Source: Miscanthus floridulus (Eukaryota; Streptophyta; Magnoliopsida; Poales; Poaceae). Taken from it: a stretch of 64,000 nucleotides of DNA. Shown here piece by piece: positions 20,200-32,288 of this stretch; the first letter of the stretch is position 1, and each line of letters starts with the position of its first letter. Made by a program: the position numbers and the translations under genes. The stretch lies in contig NC_089582.1 of the NCBI RefSeq assembly GCF_019320115.1, positions 124,769,259 to 124,833,258 on the forward strand, read 5' to 3'. Under the pieces are notes generated by a model. The model saw only the letters and a program-made list of their open reading frames with translations. It searched no databases and had not been told where the DNA came from.

Positions 20200-22127
20200 T
20201 GAAAGGTCCTAATATGGCTAGAGGGGGGTGAATAGCCTATTTAAAAATCTCCAAACCAACTAGAGCAATTTGATTAGTATAATATATAGAGAAATGCAAA
20301 CTTGCTCTAGCTCTACAAGGGTTGCAAGCCACCTATCCAACAATTCTAGTTGCTATGATCACTACACACATAATTTGCTATGTTACTACTCACTAAGAGT
20401 TCTCACACTTGCTACACTAAAGAGCTCCACTAGATGAACTTAAAACAACAAATCAAGCTCTCAATTCTAATTACACTAAAGAGCTTGCTACACTAGTTTG
20501 CAATAATATAAATGAGTGAGTAGGGTGATTATACCGCCATGTAGAGAAGTGAACCAATCACAAGATGAATACTAAATCAATCATCGAGAGAATACCAAAG
20601 GGCAAGAGACAACTAATTTTTCTCCCAAGGTTCATGTGCTTGCCGGCACGCTAGTCTCTGTTGTGTCGACCAACACTTGGTGGTTTGGTGGCTAAGAGGT
20701 GTTGCATGAACCTTATCGACATAATTGGACACCGCAAGAACCTACCCACAAGTGAGGTAACTCAATGACATGAGCAATCCACTAGAGTTACCTTTCGGTG
20801 CTCCGCCAAGGAAGGCACAAGACCCCTCACAATAACCATGATTAGAGCCGAAGACAATCACCAACCTCCGCTCGATGATCTTCGTAGCTCCAAGCCGTCT
20901 AGGTGGTGGTAACCACCAAGAGAAACAAGTGAATCTCACAGTGAAACACGAATACCAAGTGCCTCTAGATGCAATCACTCAAGCAATGCACTTGGATTCT
21001 CTCCCAATCTCACAAAGATAATGAATCAATGATGGAGATGAGTGGGAGGGCATTGGCTAAGCTCACAAGGTTGCTATGTCGATGCAAATGGCCAAGAGAG
21101 TGAGCTTGAGCCGGCCATGGGGCTTAAATAGAAGCCCCCATGAAATAGAGCTGTTGGATCCTTAGTCTACTGGAAATCAGGGCGACCGGACACGCCGGTC
21201 AGATAGACCAGACGCTGGACCCCAGTGTCCGGTCGCGCGATGCACGCCACTAGCCCATGCTTCAAATGCCGATTACCCAATCTCAATGGTCATCAGTACA
21301 TTTAAGTTGTGACTGGACACGCTGCTATGAAGTGACCGAACGTAGGACCCCAGTGTCTGATCGTTTCCAATAAGGTTCCACTCACGATCGGACGTGTCCG
21401 GTCATGCCTAACTAGACTCACCCAGCGTCCGATCACTCACTATCTACATTGTGTGCCGCTGCATTAGCACGACCGGACGCTAAAAAGTGTTCAACCTACG
21501 TTCGGTCAAGAGACTGAGGGTGGCCTTCACTGTGCCACTGACCGGACGCAGGACCCCAGCGTCCGGTCACTCTATGAAATCCTATCTTTTTTGTATAGGG
21601 TGATAGTGGCACCGTTGGACTATCCGCACTCTATGGGTGGACACTCCGTCAGTGATGTTTCTTACCCTTGCTCCCAAGTGCTAAACATAATGTGTATCAC
21701 CTTTGTGTATGTGTGTTAGTATATTTTCACAAACATTTTCAAGGGTGTTAGCACTCCACTAGATTCTAAATGCATATGCAATGAGTTAGAGCATCTAGTG
21801 GCACTTTAATAACCGCATTTCGATACGAGTTTCACCCCTCTTAACAGTATGACTATCGATCCTAAATGTGATCACACTCTCTAAGTGTCTCAATTACTAA
21901 ACCGAAAAACTCCTATCAATTTCACCTTTGCCTTAAGCTTTTTGTTTTTCTTTCCTCTTTTCCAAGTCCAAGCATGTGATCATCATCATGCCATCACTAT
22001 CATCATCATGTCATGATCTTCATTTCCTTCACCACTTAGAATGTGCCACCTATCTCATAATCACTTTGATAAACTAGGTTAGCACTTAGGATTTTATTAA
22101 TTTACCAAAACCAAACTAGAGCTTTCA
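20200..22127 (-). mobile_element. SIRE LTR B (1,928 bp)
   Basis: This full-length LTR (plus-strand ends TGAAAGGTCC and GAGCTTTCA) acts both as 5' LTR of the truncated A-B copy and as 3' LTR of the B-C copy. It contains an inverted CCGGAC/GTCCGG motif array at about 21,180-21,570, and a TATA-like element (CTTAAATAG on the plus strand near 21,124) at the array's edge. Confidence 0.9.
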
Positions 22128-23234
22128 ATCTCCCCCTTTTTGGTAATTGATGACAACCCTTTCTCAAAGATATGAATTGAAGTTTAATTGAATCCATGTT
22201 TCTTGCCCAAGCATATTTACCATGTGTAAAAGAATATGGACAAGTTTTATGAACTCCAAATGGTAGCAATTGCTCCCCCTATATATGTGCTAAGAGTTTG
22301 GATTATAGCTTGTACATATGCTTAGATAGGAAATATAGGAGACAATTTCTACCAAATGATGCTGAGGTATAAAAAATGGATCTTTGAAGCGTGATACCAA
22401 TCGGAGTGCACCAATATACCATCCTTAGCACCATTAGTAACTAGACATGCACAAAAACTAGAATACCCCGTGAGATCAACATTAGAAGTAAGGGTCTAGT
22501 TTTTATAATGTGAGCATGAGTCTAGTTACTTAACCTACGCACGCTAGTTTTTTCATTTCATCATTCAAGCCTACAACTAGCATACACCACACAAGCATGG
22601 ATATTGAAATTTAAAACTTGTGCCATGCAAGCAAATATATGAAATGCTCATTCAAATACAACATATAAGTTTATGAGCTTGCTCCCCCTACTTGTGTACA
22701 ATTTTGATTGATCCATTTACAATGTCATTTCATTTATTTGCTCCCCTTATCTTACTATCTTTGTGAATTTTTCTCCCCTTTGTCAACAATTAGCACAAAA
22801 AGCGAGCTCAAATTTTGGATAGGTTAGGGTGAAACCATGTGAAATGAGGATCATTTTCCCAATTTGGTTCAATCTAGATCACTTGCAAAAAATATTTAAC
22901 TCGGTTTGATCCAAGGACAAGCTTCTTCACACCTCCAAATAAGGGTTATCTCGTACCATGTTGAGTTAAACACTTAGAACTCATTTTCTAGATTAAACAC
23001 TAGGTTTACAAGCTCACGAACATATCATATGCTACCACTAGATCATTTCAAGTCATACAAGCAATAGTGGTACCATACAAGCATCAAACTCATTTGATTT
23101 TCATGAATGAGCCTAGGACATGATAGGAATGACTAGATGCACTAAACAAGTCCTTAGCAATGGATGAATAACATGTCAATCAACTTTACCTTGCTTTGCT
23201 CGAAGGAGAGGCATGCCATATAATGAGGAGTGCA
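22128..23234 (-). other. Non-coding tail and polypurine tract of the B-C SIRE copy
   Basis: On the minus strand the stretch ends in CCAAAAAGGGGGAGAT against LTR B, a standard polypurine tract. The remaining 1.1 kb between pol and the LTR has no open frame. It is conserved in order with 37,159-38,283 of the other SIRE copy, so it is a family feature and not random DNA. SIRE elements of some plants carry an env-like frame here; none is open in this copy. Confidence 0.7.
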
Positions 23235-24943
23235 TCAACACATATTGGAGAAGTCAAGTATGTTCAATTCATTCCTTAGCTTGCAAAACCTTTTCTCATC
23301 AAGTGGCTTGGTGAAGATATCGCCAAGTTGATCTTCGGTGCCTACACTCTCAATGCAAATGTCCCCTTTTTGTTGGTGATCTCTTATGAAATGGTGGCGG
23401 ACATCAATGTGCTTTGTTCTTGCATGTTGAACTGGATTGTTGGTTAACTTAATTGCACTCTCATTGTCACATAGCAATGGCACATTCCTAAACTTGATTC
23501 CAAAGTCACTCAAAGTAGCATTCATCCAAAGTAATTGAGCACAATAATTACTAGCCGAAATGTACTCTGCTTCGGCGGTTGAAAGTGCTACACTATTTTG
23601 CTTCTTTGATGACCAAGACACAAGTGATCTTCCCAATAGTTGATATGTGCCCGATATGTTCTTTCTCTCAACTTTGCATCTCGCATAATCAGAGTTCGAA
23701 TATCCAATCAATTCAAATCTTGCTCCCTTGGGATATCACAATCCAACATTTTATGTATGCTTCAAATACCTCAATATTTTCTTTGTTGCCATCAAATGAC
23801 TTTCTCTTAGTGAGGCTTGAAATCTACTACATATGCATACACTAAACATCACATTCGGCCTTGATGCGGTCACATAGAGTAGGCTTCTAATCATAGACCG
23901 ATATATCTTTTGATCCACCATGTTGCCACTAGCATCACTATCCAAGCTTCTATTTGTCCCATTGGTGTACTAATAGTTTTAGCGTCATCCATTCCAAACT
24001 TCTTGAGCATGTCCTTGATATACTTAGCTTGACTCACAAATGTACCCATCTTCAATTCCTTGATTTGAAGACCAAGGAAGTAACTAAGCTCTCCAATCAT
24101 AGACATCTCAAACTCACTTGTCATCATCTTGCCAAACTCCTTACAAAAATTTTGATTTGTTGACCCAAATATGATATCATCAACATAGATTTGCATTACA
24201 AACAAGTCATTTACAAGCTTCTTGGTGAAGAGAGTGGTATCAATCTTTCCCATTTTGAATCCCTTAGAGAGTAGGAAATTCCTCAATCTCTCATACCATA
24301 CTCTTGGTGCTTGTTTCAATCCATACAAAGCCTTTCTCAACTTATAAATATGGTTGGGTTTCTTTTCATCTTCAAAACCAGGAGATTGCTCAACATACAC
24401 AAGCTCATCGATGTACCCATTGAGAAATGCACTCTTCACATCCATTTGATACAGCTTGATGTTGTGGGCATAAGCATAGGCTAATAAGATCCTAATTGCT
24501 TCTAATCTTGCAACCGGGGCATATGTTTCTCCAAAGTCAAGATATTCAACTTGAGTGTAACCTTGAGCCACTAATCTTACTTTGTTCCTTATTACTATCC
24601 CATCTTGATCTTGCTTGTTTCAAAAAACCCACTTGGTTCCAATTACATTATGATCCATAGGCTTCTCAACTAACTCCTATATTTGATTTCTCTTGAAGTT
24701 GTTTAGCTCTTCATGCATAGCATTGACCCAATCAACATCCTTCAAAGCTTCGTCTATCTTCTTAGGTTCAATATATAACACAAATGAGAAGTGTTCACAA
24801 AATGATGCCAATTTAGATCTTGTTTGTACACCTCTAGAAATATCACCAATTATAGAGTCCAAAGGATGATCTCTTGCAACATTGGTTGGTTGGAGCACTT
24901 GCACTTGATTGCTTGTATTTGATTGAGATGATGAACTAGTCAA
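23235..24943 (-). pseudogene. SIRE pol 3' half: reverse transcriptase and RNase H (B-C copy)
   Basis: The minus strand carries RVT_2 motifs: the KLYQMDVKSAFLNGYIDE region, GLKQAPRVWYERL and the YVDDIIFGS active site. Copia RNase H follows (NSVALSTAEAEYISA, ARTKHIDVRHHFIRD, DIFTKPL), ending naturally at NILDFSNMC. It is broken by a stop at 24,622-24,620 (an Arg position), a single-base deletion near 23,965, and two stops just before RNase H at about 23,750-23,735. Sister sequence at 38,284-39,951 is intact through the RT. Confidence 0.9.
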
Positions 24944-24955
24944 TTGTTGTTGATC

Positions 24956-25925
24956 TTATACTTTGTCAATAATAGCACTTGCTTGACTTTGATCTTGAGA
25001 ACCACTAGCTTGTACATTTGAGTTAGAGAGCACTTGATTCTTGTCATCTTCAACATCAATCACCTCTCTAGGTCTTATATCACCAATGTCCATATTCTTC
25101 ATTGCATTTACTAATTGACTTCCATTATTACTTCTCACTCTCTTGATGGTTGTTTCAAACTCGTTGTGAATGCCCTTGACAAATAATTTGAATATTGCAA
25201 ACACATCACTCTTGTCAACAAGAAAAAACACCCATGTGTATCTAGTGAAATCATCCATAATTATAAATCCATATTTATTTCCACCAATGCTAGTGTATGT
25301 GGTTGGTCCAAACAAGTCCATGTGCATCAACTCAAATGCCTTGGATGTGCTCATCATTCTCTTCTTAGGATGTGTGTTACCAACTTGCTTTCTGGCTTGA
25401 CATGCACTACATAACTTATCCTTCTCAAATGTGACATCTTTCAAGCCTCTAACTAAGTCATGCTTGATCAACTTGTTCAATTGTTTCATTCCAACATGAC
25501 CAAGCCTTCTATACCATAACCAACACATGCTAGACTTAGTGATAAAACACATTGACAATTGAGCTTCTCTAGCAATGAAATCAACCAAGTATAGATTCTC
25601 ATATCTAAATCCTTTGAATATCAAGTTAGAGCCATCTACACTAATGATCTCTACATCATCCACACTAAATATGTACTTGAAACCAAGATCACGTAATTGA
25701 GCTACTGATAATAGATTGAAGTTCAAGCTCTCTACTAGTAACACATTGAAGATGCTCAAGTCATTGGATATTGCAATCTTACCAAGCCCTTTGACCTTGC
25801 CTTTGCTATTGTCATCAAATATGATACTATCAATCCCATTGCTCTTATTTTTATTGATTGAATTGAACATTCTTGGATCACCGGTCATGTGTTATGTGCA
25901 CCCACTATCAAGCACCCAATGCCTT
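24956..25925 (-). pseudogene. SIRE protease end and integrase with catalytic core deleted (B-C copy)
   Basis: Included are the pre-integrase zinc region (WYRRLGHVGMKQLNKLI, CSACQARKQ) and the first integrase Asp (LMHMDLFGP). After the RVRSNNGS motif around the second Asp, the sequence jumps in frame to the linker LVNAMKNMDIG, which in the sister copy lies about 0.5 kb further on. The part with the catalytic Glu and the integrase C-terminus is absent. The second Asp position itself reads Asn. Integrase is therefore dead, although this stretch is an open frame. Confidence 0.85.
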
Positions 25926-26168
25926 CCTTCGGCTTTATAATTGACCTATAAAAGAAGATCAATTCTTTTTAGGTACCTAAACTTGCTTAGGTCCTTGAAG
26001 GTTAGTTACCAAGGTCTTTGGTATCCAAATAGCCTTCTTCTTTGGGCCCACAATTGGTGTACTAATGAATTTAGCCTTCGCACCATTGGCACCCTTAATA
26101 AGCATGTAACAAGCATCAAATCTAATTGAGGATACATTAGGTAGCTTGTTCTTTTTAATCTTGTAATA

Positions 26169-28032
26169 TTACTCTATATGCCCAACTTGTTTGCATCTAT
26201 TGCAAAACCGGCCATTGCCCTTCACAAAGCTAGCTTTGGGAGTGACAAAGGCCACCTTGCCATTCTTGGGGGTATAGCCTAATCCCTCTTTGTTGAGAGA
26301 AAACCTTTGGCTACCCAAGCACTTTAGCAAATGGGCATCTCCACCATAGGCATTGCCTAAAGGCGCGAGTGAGCTCATTCACCTCCTTCTTGAGGGTCTC
26401 ATTTTTCACCATTAGTGAGGCATCATAAGTGAAACCATCACTCAAAGGTGAAGTTGAAGTGGAAGTGCTACAAGAAGTGTTAGTGGGAGCAACTACAATG
26501 GGCTTATAAGAAGATTCATCAATAATATCACATGTTAGTCCCACATCACAAGACACAATCACTTGCTCCTTCTTGGCTTCCTCTATTTTGACTTGCTCGA
26601 TGAGAGAGGAGTAAGCCTTTTCAAGCTTAGAGTGAGCTTTGCCAAGCTTCTCATGGGCTTCCATTAGCCTCTCATGAGTGACATTGAGCTCATCAAGAGA
26701 TTGCTCAAGAAATTTGACTTTCTTGTGTAATTCTTTACACTCTTTTCTCTTAATCTCACAGCAAGTGTGCACTTGCTCACACATGTCCATGAGCTCCTCC
26801 TTGGAGTACTCTTTGTCATCATCATCACTCCTATAAGCATCACTTTCACATTCATTATCATCACTCACATCATATTTTACCTTGGTAGGCTTTGCCATGA
26901 GGCATGTCGATAGAGTATCGAAGGTGGAGGGCTTGTTGTTGAAGACGATGCTTGCTAGTGCTTTCTTGATAGATTTCTTGCCATCATCACTAGAGTCATC
27001 ACTATCCGAAGAGCCATTACTATCCCAAGTGACCACATAGCCTCCACCCTTTTTCTTCTTTTGGAAGGTCATCTTCTTCTCCTTCTTGTGCTTCTTCTTT
27101 TTATCCTTATTGTTGTCACTATGGTAGGGACAATCTGCTACAACGTAATCGGGGCTCTTGCAATTGTAGCATCTTCTCACAAATTCTTTGCTTTTAGTGT
27201 GATCTCTTCTCTTTTTTGCACCATAGCCCTTCTTCTTCATGAATTTTCCCATCTTGCGCACAAATAGAGCCATAGCCACATCATCAATGTCACTAAGATC
27301 CTTATCATCACTTGATTCTTTCTTGGACTTGCCCTTGTTCTTGGATGATGAGCTAGCCTTGAATGCTACACTCTTCTTCTTCTTATCTTCTTCTTCCTTC
27401 TTGTCATCCTTGTCAACCCCCTCTCTTTTCATAAGGTATGTCACTTGTGTCATGACATCACCTAGTACATGGTTAGGGGTAATCTCCTTTAATCCTCCTC
27501 TTATGATAAGAAATCTCAACATCTCAAATCTTGGAGGTAGGCACATCAAGAACCGATGAGAGACATCATCATCCTTGATCTTCTCTCCCAATGCCTTCAA
27601 ATCATTGACAATCACTTGCAATCGATGGAACATCTCTGGAATGCTCTCATCTTCCTTCATCTTGAAGCTTGTTAATTTATCCTTAAGGATGTATAACTTG
27701 GCACTCATCACCGCCGGTGTGCCCTTATATGTTTCTTCAAATCTCTTCCATTCCTCATTAGCTCTATCACAATCCTTGATTTGCTCAAACACCTTAGAAT
27801 CAATGGCATTGTATATGGTGTTGAGAGCCATTGTATTGCATTGCTTATTGGTCTTGTATTGGTTGGTGAGATTGTCGAGATCAATGATAGCATAGTCATT
27901 CTCGGTCACATCCCATACTTGATCATTGATTGAACCAAGATACATCTTCATCTTTCTCTTCCAATAATCATAGCATGTGCCATTAAAGAAAGGTGGTTTG
28001 CCCCCCACATGGTTGAACACAACTTGAGCCAT
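26169..28032 (-). pseudogene. SIRE gag (B-C copy)
   Basis: Gag starts at 28,032 (MAQVVFNHVGGKPPFF). It has the UBN2-type domain, zinc knuckle CYNCKSPDYVVADC, a Lys-rich and a Ser/Asp-rich tract, a long coiled coil (HEKLGKAHSKLEKAYSSL region) and a second zinc finger start (FCNRCKQVGHIE). A one-base insertion near 26,357 shifts the frame. The second zinc finger ends in a stop at 26,171-26,169 where relatives have Gln, and its last Cys codon is changed to Tyr. Confidence 0.9.
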
Positions 28033-28078
28033 AATTTGACACCGAGGTTGTTAAGCCTTCAATCAAACGGTGACCACG

Positions 28079-28090
28079 GCTCCGATACCA
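28079..28090 (-). promoter_or_regulatory. Primer-binding site of the B-C SIRE copy
   Basis: The minus strand reads TGGTATCGGAGC: one change from the tRNA-Met site, two bases from the LTR. Confidence 0.85.
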
Positions 28091-28092
28091 CT

Positions 28093-29152
28093 TGAAAGGT
28101 CCTAATATGGCTAGAGGGGGGTGAATAGCCTATTTAAAAATCTATAAACCAACTAGAGCAATTTGAGTAGTATAATAAATAGTGAGATGCAAACTTGCTC
28201 TAGCTCTACAAGGGTTGCAAGCCACCAATCCAACAATTCTTGTTGCTATGATCACTACATACACAATTTGCTATGTTACTACTCACTAAGAGCTCTCACA
28301 CTTGCTACACTAAAGAGTGACCAGACACGCCAGTTAGATCGACCGAACACTGGACCCTAGCATATGGTCGCACGATGCACGCCACGTGGCCTATGCTTCA
28401 AACACCGATCGCCCAATCTCAACGGTCATCAGTACATTTAATCTGTGACTGGACGCACTGCTACAAAGTGACTAGATGCAGGACTTCAGCATTCAGTCAT
28501 TTCCAATAAGGTTCCACTCATGATCGGATGTGTCCGGTCATGCCTGACTGGACTCACCCAGCGTTCGGTCACTCACTGTCTACACTGTGTGTCGCAGCAT
28601 CAGCACGATCGAACACTAAAAAGTGTTCAGCCTACGTCCGGTCAAGAGACCGAGGGTGGCCTTCACTGCACCACTGACCGAACGCAGGACCCCAGTGTCC
28701 GGTCACTAAACATAATGTGTATCACCTTTGTGCATGTGTGTTAGCATATTTTCACAAACATTTTCAAGGGTGTTAGCACTCCACTAGATCCTAAATGCAT
28801 ATGCAATGAGTTAGAGCATCTAGTGGCACTTTGATAACCGCATTTCGATATGAGTTTCACCCCTCTTAATAGTATGACTATCGATCATAAATGTGATCAC
28901 ACTCTCTAAGTGTCTCGATCACTAAACCGAAAAACTCCTATTAATTTCACCTTTGCCTTGAGCTTTTTGTTTTTCTTTCCTCTTTTCCAAGTCCAAGCAT
29001 GTGATCATCATCATGCCATCACCATCATCATCATGTCATGATCTTCATTTGCTTCACCACTTAGAATGTGTCACCTATCTCAGAATCACCTTAATAAACT
29101 AGGTTAGCTCTTAGGATTTCATCAATTTACCAAAACTAAACTAGAGCTTTCA
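28093..29152 (-). mobile_element. SIRE LTR C, internally deleted (1,060 bp)
   Basis: The outer ends match LTR B. Two stretches are missing relative to B: about 0.76 kb (B 20,425-21,183, break at 28,317-28,319) and about 0.1 kb (break near 28,704, where GGTCACT of B joins CTAAACATAATG). The first deletion removes the TATA region, so this 5' LTR could not drive normal transcription. Confidence 0.85.
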
Positions 29153-29998
29153 ATAAGCGGTGGTCTAATCTACCTAAGCACTTCACAAAGCACCTACGCT
29201 AATCACCTAATGAATCACTAAGCACTATACAAGTGGAGATCACTAAAATAGTGTATCAATACCCTTGGTGTGTTTCCTCAGCTCTCCACATCTCAAATGG
29301 CCGGTTGGGGGGGTCTATTTATAAGCCCCACCGAGAAAGTAGCCGTTGGGGGTAAAACCTAGCTTTCTGCTACTAACCGGACACTGCTGTCATCCTGACC
29401 GGACGTGTCCAGTTGTCTCAACCGTTAGAGTGTGTGTTGATTGGACTCTGGGCTGAGTCCGGTCTCACTCGATCGGACGCGTCCGGTTACGCTGGCGCCG
29501 CTCGGGAACCACTCTAGACTTGATTAGACACTGTACTTTGTGCATCCGGTCGTCTAGTGCCGCTACATCTGGTCATGCTGAAAACATTGCCGTGATGAAG
29601 ACCAGTGTCATCAATGCGTCCGGTCACTACTTCGCTCAGCATCCTGTCATAGCTATTGACGCCTACTGTTGCCGAGCAACTGATCGAACACGTCTGGTCC
29701 CTATAAGGGCCGCTTCCAGTCACCTCTACTGAGCTTGTTTCTTTGTGATCTTGTGTCCGGCTTGGTTCCCATCTTTGTGCTTAGACTATGATTGATATCT
29801 TGGGTCTTCTCTTGTGCTTCTAGGGTCTTACTTATGGTGTTGATCATGGGATCATCATATCGCCTTCATCCAAGTCACGTCTTGCATCCTAGTGAACTAC
29901 AAAATAATTACTTGCAAATTCATTAGTCTAATTTGGTTGTGTTGGTCATCAAACACCAAAATCCAAAGTAAATGAGCCTAGGGTTCATTTTCCTTACA
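29153..29998 (-). mobile_element. copia-2 5' LTR, outer part with promoter
   Basis: This is the continuation of 18,232-18,870 beyond the SIRE array. It ends CATTTTCCTTACA, mirror of the LTR start. On the minus strand a good TATA box, CTTATAAATAGA, lies at 29,325-29,314. Upstream of it (29,380-29,490) are CCGGACGTGTCC and CGGACGCGTCCGG palindromes like those in the SIRE LTRs. The base after 29,998 is copia-3 coding sequence. Confidence 0.82.
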
Positions 29999-31383
29999 AC
30001 CACCTTGTCTCTATGTGGGTCGTAGAGCCGGTACGCCTTGGTGCCTTCCTCGTAGCCCAGGAGCACCATCAGTGTGCTCCTGTCCTCTAGCTTGGTGAGG
30101 ACCGGCGTCGTCTTCCTGACGTGGCCGATGCAGCCAAATATCCAAAGGAAGGACATGCTCGGCTTGCGCCCATACCAAGCTTCGAACGGTGTCATGCCCT
30201 TCAGGGTCTTGGTGGGTGCGCGGTTGAGGATGAACCCCGCCTCTCCCCAGAATTTTATCGGTATGCTTTTGGCCTTCATCATGGATCAAGCCATGCTGAC
30301 CACCGTCTAGTTTCATTGCTCCACCACGTCATTCTGCTATGGCGAGTACAATGCAGTGTGGTGTCAGACCACACCCTGATCCGCACAGTATGCATCAAAC
30401 TCCACCGAAGTGAATTCACCGCTGCGATCAGTCCGTAGCACGTGTAGCTTCTTACCGGACTCTACCTCCACCAGCGCCTAGAACCTCTTGATTGCCTCCG
30501 CCACCTCGTCCTTGCTTGTCAGGAGTTGTAGCCACATATAGCGACTATAATCATCCCTGAGCAGGAGGAAGTACCACCAACCACCGTTTGTGACTGGCAT
30601 GATTGGCCCACAGAGATCGCAGTGGACGAGCTCGAGAGCATCCGCCGCACGATACTTGACCGCCTTTGGGAACGACAGCCTCCTCTATTTCTCGGTCAGG
30701 TAGCTGTCACACAGCTCGCCTACGTACTTGATGTGGGGTAGCCCTTGAACCATCTTCTCCAGCCAACCGAGCGTGTTGAAGCTGAGATGGCCGAACCGGG
30801 CATGCCACAGCCACAGCTCCTCCATGTGCCATGTAGCCAAGTAGATGGGCTGCTCCACCTTCAAGTCGAGCAGGTACAGCCACTTCTAGGACCTCTTCAC
30901 CTTGGCAAGAAGCCGCTACTCTTAGTCCCTGATCTTGAGGACGTCGTCCTTGATCAGTACCTCGCTGCCACGCTCATCCAGCTAGGCAATGCTGATGATG
31001 CTTGAACGTAGCTGTGGGATGTAATATACATCCGTCAGCGTGTGGTGCTTGTCATTCTGGCACCTGAAGATGATGGTACTGTGCCCTCGGATCACCACCC
31101 TTGAGCCATCACCAAACTTCACTGTGCCGGTCACGTTGTCGTTGAGCTCAGAGAAGGCTTCCTTGGAGCCTGTTATGTGGTTGCTGGTGCCGGAGTCCAG
31201 GTATCACTGCTGCTCCTGCTCGCCGCCCACACATCCAAGGTTGACTTGGGTGCGTGGTTCATCGAGGTTGATAGCCTTCAGAGCCTTATCATGCCCTTCT
31301 ATCGTCATCACCTCTCCCTTCTCCTTGGCCTCAATGTCATGCAGTGCATAGAACATCACCATCAGGAGAGTGGCCTCATCAGC
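29999..31383 (-). pseudogene. copia-3 protease-integrase fragment
   Basis: Minus-strand pieces give integrase motifs: VLRTDRSGEFTSVEF around the second Asp, a decayed SPxQNDVVE region around the Glu, then FWGEAGFILNRAPTKTLKGM and WYGRKPSMSFLWIFGCIGH. The reading frame is cut at 29,999 by copia-2, in the Lys-Val-Val stretch after YDPHRD. Many stops lie between 30,300 and 31,380. Reverse transcriptase and RNase H should lie beyond copia-2, left of the window. I cannot assign a copia lineage safely. Confidence 0.8.
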
Positions 31384-32250
31384 CTACGCTAAATGAGCCT
31401 CGCTCTTCTTCTCCTGCTTGCAATTTGGGCACTCCTTTACCCAATGGCCCATCTTCCCGCAGCGCCGGTAGGCATTGGGGTCGACCTTCTTCTTCTTCTC
31501 TGAAGAAGCCTTGTCGCGGTGCTTGCCATCGCCACCGTAGCTAGAGGAGGCTTTCCCGGACTTCTTCTCCTTTATTTGGGTAGCCCACTCCTCCTCTATC
31601 AGCAGTAGCTTACTGATGTCTATCGTTGCTGTGGCCTGCTCTATGCGCTCATCCACTGCCCACAAATGGCCTATCACATCCTCAATGGTGAGGGTGGACA
31701 AGTCTAGCATCGTCTCTATGGAGAGAGCAATCTGGATGTACTTCACCAGCACGGAGTGGAGGTACTTGGAGACCGCCTCTTCTTCGTCGATGGTGGCACT
31801 GTGGCTCCTTAGCTTGCTGATGAGTGACTATAGGCAGAGGGAGAAGTCCTCCACCGACTCACAATCCTTGAACTTGAGGTTGGCGTACTCCTGCTTCAAC
31901 AGCTGGGCCGTCGCCTTCTTTGCACGGTCGGAGCCGATGCGCATCGCTACAGTGTTCTTTGCCCCCAATGACTTCCTGTACTCCACTGGCACAGCAGTGA
32001 GGATAGCCTCCAACGCTGACATATTGTCTTCTTCGTTGTCGGTGCCCTTGTCAATGACATTCTACAGCTGTCGGGCTCTGAGCTTAACCTTCATGGTCAC
32101 AACCCACTCGCCATAGTTGGTGTGAGTCAGCGTCGGTCAACTGGTGCCGCTAACCTCCCGCATCGTGCGCATGATGACCTCCTATCGTGGCTGGGCAACC
32201 ATAGCAGCGCCACTGCTATTGCCCATCCCCGAACCATCCATCATCGCCAG
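31384..32250 (-). pseudogene. copia-3 gag
   Basis: The start is near 32,250 (MGNSSGAAMVAQPR) and in-frame stops follow within the first 70 codons. Then come MSALEAILTAVPVEYR, DCESVEDFSLCL, IALSIETMLDLSTLTIEDV and a zinc knuckle region reading YRRCGKMGHWVKEC. The first Cys of the expected CX2CX4HX4C motif is Tyr, a TGC-to-TAC change, so the knuckle cannot bind zinc normally. Confidence 0.8.
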
Positions 32251-32288
32251 TGGTTAGTCCGATGATGGTGCTTGTATGACTCCGATAT

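Larger units (their letters stand above)
18871..29152 (-). mobile_element. SIRE/Maximus-type copia array with three LTRs
   Basis: Three LTR copies in the same orientation (A truncated, B full, C internally deleted) separate two internal regions: a truncated gag (A-B) and a near-complete gag-pol (B-C). On the plus strand it starts TGAAAGGTCC and ends GAGCTTTCA, the family's LTR ends. Flanking bases are AAAAG (18,866-18,870) and ATAAG (29,153-29,157), a likely 5-bp target duplication with one change. An LTR-internal-LTR-internal-LTR layout arises by unequal recombination between LTRs, so this is a rearranged insertion and not two independent hits. Confidence 0.88.

Noticed and set aside
22128..23234. 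Possible env-like gene of the SIRE copy
   Set aside because: No open frame or membrane-protein pattern can be read; the matching stretch at 37,159-38,283 is also closed.
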